The notes beneath the pieces are model-generated. The model was not told the DNA's origin. It searched no databases and was given only the letters and a program-made list of their open reading frames with translations. A stretch of 19,580 bases of DNA, taken from NCBI GenBank assembly GCA_021806765.1, contig JAJZQR010000078.1:1-19580 (forward strand), read 5' to 3'. Of the stretch, positions 14,638 to 19,580 are shown piece by piece; position 1 is the first letter of the stretch; each line of letters starts with the position of its first letter. The position numbers and the translations under genes are program-made. This stretch comes from Chloroflexota bacterium (GTDB lineage: Bacteria; Chloroflexota; UBA6077).

Positions 14638-15838
14638 CTTCTCCTCGAGCGTGCGAAGAGATAGGCTCCTGGCTGCTGCAGTGGCCAGCGCCTGGACGGT
14701 GTTCTCTGCCTGGGCCGCCTATACCTACCTCAGACCGTGGCCGGATGTCCTCCTGGACAACGATTTCATCTCTTTCTTGACGGGGGGCTCCCTTGCGAAG
14801 GCCGGGGTGGGTCCTGGCCTTTTCGATCTCGAGACGCAACGAGCCTTCCAGGAGCAGTTGTGCCTTCGGTTGGCCAGTGTCCAGCACCAGGGCGAAGCGG
14901 GTGTTCCCGGACGCTACTTCTATTACCCGGCTCCTCTGGCGCTCTTGTTCGCTCCTCTCACCCTGCTGCCGGTATCCTGGAGTTTCGTGGTGTGGTCGGC
15001 GATCAGCCTGGTGGCTTTCGTGGTAGCGGTAGCTCTGCCGTTACGTGGCCATCCACTCGGTCGCACACTCGCGCTGGCGTTGCTCAGCTACCTGGCAGTG
15101 CTGGATAGCCTGCTGGAGGGCCAGGTCAACGGCCTCTTCCTGCTGATCTTCAGTTTGAGCCTTCTGGCCTTCACCCAGGGTCGGTCCTTCCTGGGCGGGC
15201 TACTGTTGGGAGCGATGCTGCTTAAGCCGCAGTACGCGGCGCTGTTCCCGGTGGTGTTCTTGCTGAAGCGACGGTGGCGAGAGTTGGAAGGTATGGCCGT
15301 AGCCGGCGCGGTGATAGCGGGAATGTCTGTGGTTATGGTGGGGGTTGATGGCACCTTCATGGGCCTCAACGCGGTCTATGAGAAGGGTGTTTCCTATCCA
15401 CCGCCCTTAACCATGGTGAACTGGCGTGCGCTGCTTGCTAATCTCTGGCCCGACCTGCTGCCCGCGACGGGCTCGGCGCCGGTCCTGGCGCTGGGGGCTG
15501 TGACAGCGCTGGCGTCCCTTCTCGCCTGGCGTGGGCGGTGGGACCCAACCTCACCTCGGTTTCCTCGCCAGATGCTGGCTCTCACCCTGGCGACCATCCT
15601 GGCCACGCCCCACAGCCACTTCCACGGCACGGTCCTGCTGCTGGCTCCGCTAGCGCTGGCTCTGTCGCGCTCCTGGGAACGGGTTTCGCCGCCCTGGGGT
15701 TGGGGCGTCACGCTGGCTGCAGGCTACCTGCTGGCCTTCGTCAGTTGGCCGTTGAGGATCGGGCTGATGGTGCCCTATCTGACGCTTGCCCTGGTGGCGC
15801 TGGTCTTCCAATGCTGGCGAGAAGGCCGTCCGGGGTGA
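14615..15838 (+). CDS. GT87-family (DUF2029) membrane glycosyltransferase, paralogue C
   Basis: A 407-residue polytopic membrane protein, third of the local GT87 set. It has DNDFISFLTGGSL (putative catalytic Asp), GLFDLETQRAFQEQL, YYPAPLALLFAPL, LPLRGHPLGR, EGQVNGLFLLI, MLLKPQYAALF, LKRRWRELEGM, VNWRALLANLW, LLAWRGRWDPTSPRF and TPHSHFHGTVLLLAPL. Relative to A and B the tryptophan before the KPQYA block is lost and the loop before NWR is shorter. Several starts are possible: ATGs at 14588, 14591, 14615 and 14621. I prefer 14615, where AGGA lies 6 bases upstream, and where the protein length matches the paralogues; 14621 is nearly as good. The gene overlaps the end of paralogue B by 23 bases, which points to co-translation. 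Confidence 0.87.
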   Translation: MWMVLSSSFSSSVRRDRLLAAAVASAWTVFSAWAAYTYLRPWPDVLLDNDFISFLTGGSLAKAGVGPGLFDLETQRAFQEQLCLRLASVQHQGEAGVPGRYFYYPAPLALLFAPLTLLPVSWSFVVWSAISLVAFVVAVALPLRGHPLGRTLALALLSYLAVLDSLLEGQVNGLFLLIFSLSLLAFTQGRSFLGGLLLGAMLLKPQYAALFPVVFLLKRRWRELEGMAVAGAVIAGMSVVMVGVDGTFMGLNAVYEKGVSYPPPLTMVNWRALLANLWPDLLPATGSAPVLALGAVTALASLLAWRGRWDPTSPRFPRQMLALTLATILATPHSHFHGTVLLLAPLALALSRSWERVSPPWGWGVTLAAGYLLAFVSWPLRIGLMVPYLTLALVALVFQCWREGRPG

Positions 15839-15850
15839 TTCCCCCGGGGT

Positions 15851-15879
15851 TTGCCGCTTCGTCGTAACCTTGGTAGACT
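15851..15879 (+). promoter_or_regulatory. Putative sigma-70-type promoter of mnmG
   Basis: TTGCCG (15851-15856) and TAGACT (15874-15879) are spaced by 17 bases, in the 49-base gap between GT87 C and mnmG. The predicted start of transcription (about 15886) falls at, or a couple of bases before, the ATG at 15888, which would make a leaderless mRNA. There is only a weak purine stretch (AAGAG) before the ATG. In GC-rich DNA such a pair can occur by chance. Confidence 0.35.
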
Positions 15880-15887
15880 CAAGAGCT

Positions 15888-17975
15888 ATGGAAGAGTGTT
15901 ACGACGTCATCGTGGTGGGGGCGGGACACGCCGGTTGCGAGGCTGCCCTGGCGGCGGCTCGTATGGGGCGGCGGACCCTGCTCCTCACCATGAACCTGGA
16001 TACCATCGGCCTGATGCCGTGCAACCCCTCCATCGGCGGTCCCGCCAAGGGCAACCTGGTGCGGGAGATCGATGCCCTGGGCGGGGAGATGGCGCGCGCG
16101 ATCGACGATACCTTCATCCACATCCGCACCCTGAACACTGGCAAGGGGCCTGCCGTCCAGGCCCTCCGCGCCCAGGCCGATAAGGCCGCCTATCGCCTTC
16201 GGATGAAGCGGGCACTGGAGCAACAGCCGGGCCTGCAGCTCAAGCAGGGCATGGTCGCCGGCCTCCTCGTGGAAGACAGGACTGAGTACTCAGGACTGAG
16301 GACTGAGAACTCACCGGGCACTCAGCCCTCAGTCCACAGTCCTCAGTCCTCGCTCCGGCCGCGGCTGAGCAGCCAGCGCGTCCGGGTTCGAGGGGTGGTG
16401 ACCGACCTGGGCCGTCGCTACCTGGCCAGGACGGTCGTCCTCACCACAGGCACCTCTCTGGCCGGAAGGGTGGTCGTGGGAGACGTTGCCTACACCGCCG
16501 GGAGATCGGGGGAAGCCGCCGCCACGGAGTTGCCGCGCAGCCTTCGGGAGCTGGGCTTCGAGCTGGGACGGCTGAAGACGGGAACGCCGCCCCGGGTGGA
16601 TGTCCGAACCATCGACTTCTCCGAGACTGAGTTGGTCCCGGGGAGCCCGGCGCCCCTCCACTTCAGCTTCTGGCCCTCGCCCGAGGTGGACCGGCACCCC
16701 TTCCCGGTGCCCCACCCGGCCTATCCGCGAGGAGAGCCAACCCCCTGGCGGCCCCAGCTGCCCTGCTACCTGGTCTACACCACGGAGGAGACCCACCAGG
16801 CGATACGGGCCAACCTCCATCGGGCGCCCCTGTTCAACGGGATGATCCAGGGGACAGGTCCCCGCTACTGCCCCTCTATCGAGGACAAGATCGTGCGGTT
16901 CCCCCAGAAGGAGCGGCACCAGCTGTTCCTGGAACCGGAGGGATGGGAGACCGGCGAGGTGTACGTCCAGGGGGCCAACACCAGTCTTCCCGAGGACGTG
17001 CAGCTGGAGATGCTGCGGGCCATCCCCGCCCTGGCTCGGGCCGAGATCGTGAGGGTGGGCTACGCCATCGAGTACGACTACCTGCCACCCAACCAGATCA
17101 CTGCATGGCTCGAGACCAAGAGGGTGGCCGGGCTGTTCCTGGCTGGCCAAATCAACGGGACCTCGGGCTACGAGGAGGCGGCCGGCCAGGGGATCCTGGC
17201 GGGCATCAATGCTGCCCTGGCGGCGGCGGGGGCGGATCCGTTCCTGCTGGACCGGTCCCAGGCGTACATCGGCGTCATGGTGGACGACCTGGTCACCGGG
17301 GAGGTCCTGGAGCCCTACCGGCTGCTCACCTCCCGCGCCGAGCACCGGTTGCTGCTCCGGCAGGACAACGCCGACGAGCGGCTGACACCCCTCGCCTGTC
17401 GTCTGGGGCTAGTCGATGAGGAGCGATATCGGCGGACCGTCGAGAAGTACGAGCGGGTGAGACGCGAGGCGGACAGACTGAGCCGGACGTGGCTGGTCCC
17501 ATCCCTGGAGTCTAACCGGCAGTTGGAGCGCTTCGGCATCGAGCCCCTTTCCAAGACGATGCCGGCCAGTGCCCTGCTCTGCAGGCCCGAGATGGATTAC
17601 CGGCGGCTGTGCGATGCGCTGGGGATGGGCGGGGAGGAAGACCCGGGGGTGATCGAGCAGGTGGAGGTCCGGACCCGATACGAGGCCTACATCCGGAAGC
17701 AGGAGACCAGGGTGGAGCGATCGGCCAAGCTGGAGCAGCTGGCCATTCCGGAGGGCATGGATTTCGGTGAGGTCACCGGCCTGCGCCGGGAGGCACAGGA
17801 GAAGCTGGCCAGGTTCCAGCCCGCTACCGTGGGGATGGCCTCCCGGATCAGCGGTGTGACCCCAGCCGATGTGGCGGTGCTGCTGGTGGCGTTGGAGAAG
17901 AGGCGGCGCCGGCATTACCCCCTCTCAGAGGGAGACGGAGAAGAGAGATCTCCTCTCTCTGTTGGAGGGTCGTGA
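15888..17975 (+). CDS. mnmG: tRNA uridine-5-carboxymethylaminomethyl modification enzyme MnmG (GidA), with an in-frame repeat insertion
   Basis: A 695-residue FAD enzyme that works with MnmE to modify the wobble uridine of certain tRNAs. The FAD-binding motif GAGHAG (11-16), MPCNPSIGGPAKG (43-55, with the conserved first Cys at 45), TLNTGKGPAVQALRAQADK (81-99), the second conserved Cys in RYCPSIEDKIVRF (C328) and AGQINGTSGYEEAAGQG are all present, so the enzyme looks functional. The ATG at 15888 matches the family start; upstream codons overlap GT87 C. The protein is longer than the usual ~620-635 residues for two visible reasons. About 25-35 residues from codon 131 onward come from a palindromic repeat (16278-16350), splitting LLVED from VRGVVTDLG. 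The C-terminus also continues past the usual 'ISGVTPADVAVLLVALEKRRR' into about 18 repeat-derived residues. No mnmE or rsmG neighbour is seen here. Confidence 0.95.
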   Translation: MEECYDVIVVGAGHAGCEAALAAARMGRRTLLLTMNLDTIGLMPCNPSIGGPAKGNLVREIDALGGEMARAIDDTFIHIRTLNTGKGPAVQALRAQADKAAYRLRMKRALEQQPGLQLKQGMVAGLLVEDRTEYSGLRTENSPGTQPSVHSPQSSLRPRLSSQRVRVRGVVTDLGRRYLARTVVLTTGTSLAGRVVVGDVAYTAGRSGEAAATELPRSLRELGFELGRLKTGTPPRVDVRTIDFSETELVPGSPAPLHFSFWPSPEVDRHPFPVPHPAYPRGEPTPWRPQLPCYLVYTTEETHQAIRANLHRAPLFNGMIQGTGPRYCPSIEDKIVRFPQKERHQLFLEPEGWETGEVYVQGANTSLPEDVQLEMLRAIPALARAEIVRVGYAIEYDYLPPNQITAWLETKRVAGLFLAGQINGTSGYEEAAGQGILAGINAALAAAGADPFLLDRSQAYIGVMVDDLVTGEVLEPYRLLTSRAEHRLLLRQDNADERLTPLACRLGLVDEERYRRTVEKYERVRREADRLSRTWLVPSLESNRQLERFGIEPLSKTMPASALLCRPEMDYRRLCDALGMGGEEDPGVIEQVEVRTRYEAYIRKQETRVERSAKLEQLAIPEGMDFGEVTGLRREAQEKLARFQPATVGMASRISGVTPADVAVLLVALEKRRRRHYPLSEGDGEERSPLSVGGS
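16278..16350. repeat. In-frame palindromic GGACTGAG element inside mnmG
   Basis: The left arm (16278-16307) and right arm (16321-16350) are imperfect inverted repeats, 30 bases each with about 26 matching, around a 13-base loop (16308-16320). The left arm holds GGACTGAG at 16279, 16293 and 16300; the right arm holds its complement CTCAGTCC at 16328 and 16342. The element begins exactly at codon 131 (AGG) and is read without a stop as RTEYSGLRTEN, SPGTQPSVHS and PQSSL. Family comparison from memory places no residues here. It resembles miniature palindromic elements of the kind described in frame in Rickettsia genes, but the sequence is different. Confidence 0.8.
17918..17970. repeat. Low-complexity palindromic repeat forming the mnmG C-terminus
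   Basis: A CT/GA-rich stretch with nested palindromes (CCCTCT next to AGAGGG at 17920-17932, GAGATCTC at 17945-17952), ending shortly before the TGA at 17973-17975. It resembles a decayed copy of the CCCTCTCCC...GGGAGAGGG repeats common between genes in some GC-rich genomes. Here it encodes the last residues of MnmG (about YPLSEGDGEERSPLSVGGS) and has probably extended the protein. Confidence 0.5.
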
Positions 17976-18005
17976 ACGTGCCGGACGGCATGTCCACGAG
18001 GTCAG

Positions 18006-18012
18006 GGTGAGG
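18006..18012 (+). promoter_or_regulatory. Shine-Dalgarno of the last GT39-like gene
   Basis: GGTGAGG stands 7 bases before the TTG start at 18020. Together with the in-frame stop at 18008-18010 it fixes this TTG as the start. Confidence 0.5.
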
Positions 18013-18019
18013 ACTAGCT

Positions 18020-19396
18020 TTGAAGATCAGCAGCAGCTGGCTATCCCCATCGAAGGGTGAGGTAGTCTCAGAAGGGATCGAAGCGACCGAGCTGATCCCC
18101 CTCTTTCTGGTGGTCGCCTTCGCCCTGGCGGTCCGCCTGGTGCTGCTGGATCGGGTGCCCACCAACGTCATGCCCGACGAGGCCGACAACATGGTGGACG
18201 TCTATCACATCCTCGCCGGCAACGGGCCGCCGCTGATCGGTTTCGACTGGACCCAGCTTCCAGCCTTCAACGTCTACCTGATGGCCGGCTTCGTCCGGCT
18301 GTTCGGTCTGTCCATCGTCGGGATGCGGATGGCAGTGGTGGCCACCAGCACCCTGGCCCTTTTCCCCTTCTACCTCCTGGCTCGAAGGGCTGCTAGCCCG
18401 CTGCCGTCGCTGCTCTCGACCCTGCTCCTCGCCGCCAGCTTCTGGTACCTGAACTTCTCCCGAACCGCCTGGTCCAACATCCACGTGGTGCTATTCGGAC
18501 TGTGGACGGTCTGGCTGTTGTTGGAGGCGCTGGACCGCCAGAAATGGTACCTGTATGCCCTGGCGGGAGTGGGACTGGCCCTCACTCTCTACGGCTACTA
18601 TGCGGGCCGGGCGATGGCGGCTGCGACTCTTCTCTTTCTGCCTGTGGGGCTGCTCCTTCACCGGCGCCACTGGCGCACCACCCTTTCGGGCTATGCCCTC
18701 ATGGTGGTCGTTGCCGCCTTGCTGTTCTTCCCTCAGGCCCGGCTGTTGGTCGATAACTGGGATTACTCCAACACCAGGGTGAACTCGGTTTCCATCTTTC
18801 ACCAACCGCAGCCCTACCTGGGGGAGACAGACCCCGTCCGCCTGGTGCTGTTGCAGACGGAGCGGACGGCGCGCGGCTTCCTGCTACTGGATGGAAACCT
18901 GTTTCACACCCCCCGCTACACTCCCAACGGCCAGCCGCCCGTGGACTACGTCACCGGAGTGCTTTACGTGGGAGGGATCTTCCTGGGGCTGGCGATGCTG
19001 AGGGAAACCCTGCTCTGGTATCTTCTGCTGGTGCTCTCCCTGCTTCTGACGCAGGTGCTGAGCATCGGTACCCCCGACACAGGGCGTGCCATCGTGGTGG
19101 CCCCAATCCTGTACCTCTTCGTAGCCGTCACCCTCCAGGCGGTGAGTGATGCCCCTAGACTCCGCCGCTTCGTTCCCCTCCTGGTCGCTCTGGCGGTCCT
19201 GGTGTCGGCCTACAACCTCTGGTGGTACTTCGATTGGGCCCAAAGGCCGGAGACGGCGGCGGCCAGGCAGCCAGCTGTGGAGTACTCGGAGTTCCCCCGA
19301 TGGCAGCAGTTGCAGATGGAGAGGGCGCTTCGGGGCGAGCGGGGTTTCACCGTCACGGAGTGGCACCAGATGCGGGGACTGGAGCCCAGCAACTAG
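18020..19396 (+). CDS. GT39/PMT-like polytopic membrane glycosyltransferase
   Basis: A 458-residue membrane protein of GT-C type. After the first helix (about 25-44) it has VPTNVMPDEADNMVD, with the Asp53-Glu54 pair at the usual catalytic place of GT39/ArnT-like enzymes. WYLNFSRTAWSNIHVVLFGLW and LTLYGYYAGRAMAAATLLFLP are other family-like loops, the latter common in a bacterial subgroup of PMT-like proteins. The C-terminal 60 residues are soluble and polar (MERALRGERGFTVTEWHQ). The only supported start is the TTG at 18020: it has GGTGAGG (18006-18012) 7 bases upstream, and an in-frame TGA at 18008-18010 closes the frame before it. It lies 44 bases after mnmG, so co-transcription is possible. 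Acceptor and sugar are unknown; it is only loosely similar to the minus-strand GT39 protein. Confidence 0.83.
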   Translation: MKISSSWLSPSKGEVVSEGIEATELIPLFLVVAFALAVRLVLLDRVPTNVMPDEADNMVDVYHILAGNGPPLIGFDWTQLPAFNVYLMAGFVRLFGLSIVGMRMAVVATSTLALFPFYLLARRAASPLPSLLSTLLLAASFWYLNFSRTAWSNIHVVLFGLWTVWLLLEALDRQKWYLYALAGVGLALTLYGYYAGRAMAAATLLFLPVGLLLHRRHWRTTLSGYALMVVVAALLFFPQARLLVDNWDYSNTRVNSVSIFHQPQPYLGETDPVRLVLLQTERTARGFLLLDGNLFHTPRYTPNGQPPVDYVTGVLYVGGIFLGLAMLRETLLWYLLLVLSLLLTQVLSIGTPDTGRAIVVAPILYLFVAVTLQAVSDAPRLRRFVPLLVALAVLVSAYNLWWYFDWAQRPETAAARQPAVEYSEFPRWQQLQMERALRGERGFTVTEWHQMRGLEPSN

Positions 19397-19580
19397 GCGC
19401 CTCGTTATCGGCATGGTTCATGGGGACGGGTAGAAGGAGTTACAGTCTGATGCCAACGTCACCCCCGCTTGCGCGGGGGTCCAGACGTCCCCTCTCCTCG
19501 TGAGGCTGCTCCTTCACGCCAACGGGGGGACCCTGGATGCCCGATCAGGTCGGGCATGACGATCTAGAGAGGCTGCCTTC
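19397..19580. other. Non-coding tail with REP-like repeat
   Basis: No supported gene follows the GT39-like stop. The stretch holds one bipartite double-hairpin element (19458-19560, listed separately). No T-rich terminator tract is seen after the stop. Confidence 0.5.
19458..19560. repeat. Bipartite REP-like element with two perfect hairpins
   Basis: Hairpin 1 is ACCCCCGC (19461-19468) paired with GCGGGGGT (19473-19480) around TTGC. Hairpin 2 is ATGCCCGA (19537-19544) paired with TCGGGCAT (19550-19557) around TCAGG. The two halves are themselves in inverted order: GTCA (19458-19461) and TGAC (19557-19560) at the outside, CCAG (19481-19484) and CTGG (19533-19536) inside. The 'GTCA-CCCGC-GCGGG-CCAG' style matches intergenic repeats widespread in bacterial genomes. 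It lies about 60 bases after the GT39-like stop and may also act as a transcript end. Confidence 0.6.

Noticed and set aside
16278..16350. CRISPR array or intein at the mnmG insertion
   Set aside because: The units are only 8 bases, overlapping and palindromic, with no spacers. The insert is far too short for an intein and lacks splicing motifs.
16329..17345. Minus-strand reading frame of 338 codons opposite mnmG
   Set aside because: It lies fully antisense to conserved MnmG coding sequence and shows no motif of its own.
19397..19580. Intrinsic terminator after the last gene
   Set aside because: The hairpins are strong but no T-tract follows either of them, and their paired layout fits a REP-like repeat better.

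Overview
The window is GC-rich bacterial DNA packed with genes on both strands. Overlapping stop and start codons are frequent, and TTG or GTG starts are common. There is no rRNA, tRNA, CRISPR array, transposase or phage gene. The high GC content, the many polytopic GT-C glycosyltransferases (GT39 and GT87 types), a stand-alone mnmG carrying low-complexity palindromic repeats, and the general protein style fit a Chloroflexota-like genome, possibly an uncultured one. This placement is an inference from style, not from a marker gene.

Left half (1-9605, minus strand, transcribed right to left): one probable operon of eight genes for surface glycan or glycolipid synthesis. In order of transcription: an NAD-dependent sugar epimerase/dehydratase, mannose-1-phosphate guanylyltransferase (manC type), a GT87-like membrane glycosyltransferase, a GT39/PMT-like membrane glycosyltransferase, a DPM1/GtrB-like GT2 polyprenyl-phosphate glycosyltransferase, an AsnB-type glutamine amidotransferase, a GT4 glycosyltransferase, and the start of a flippase-like (UPF0104) membrane protein cut by the window edge. 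The logic is coherent: ManC makes GDP-mannose, the GT2 enzyme could load a sugar onto a polyprenyl phosphate, and the GT-C enzymes could use that lipid-linked sugar outside the membrane.

Middle (9606-9872): a divergent intergenic region that probably holds promoters for both directions.

Right half (9873-19396, plus strand): a GT87 paralogue (A), a polytopic membrane protein, a class I SAM methyltransferase, two more GT87 paralogues (B, C), then the tRNA-modification gene mnmG and a second GT39-like membrane protein. The three GT87 proteins are clearly related to each other (shared DF-x-SFxT, LKPQYA, and PHSHFHG signatures) and form a local family expansion.

The most unusual feature is in mnmG. 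A palindrome built from GGACTGAG units (16278-16350) sits in frame inside the FAD-domain coding sequence and adds about 25-35 residues. The C-terminus of the same protein also runs into a second low-complexity palindromic repeat. The last 184 bases (19397-19580) are non-coding and hold a bipartite REP-like double hairpin.
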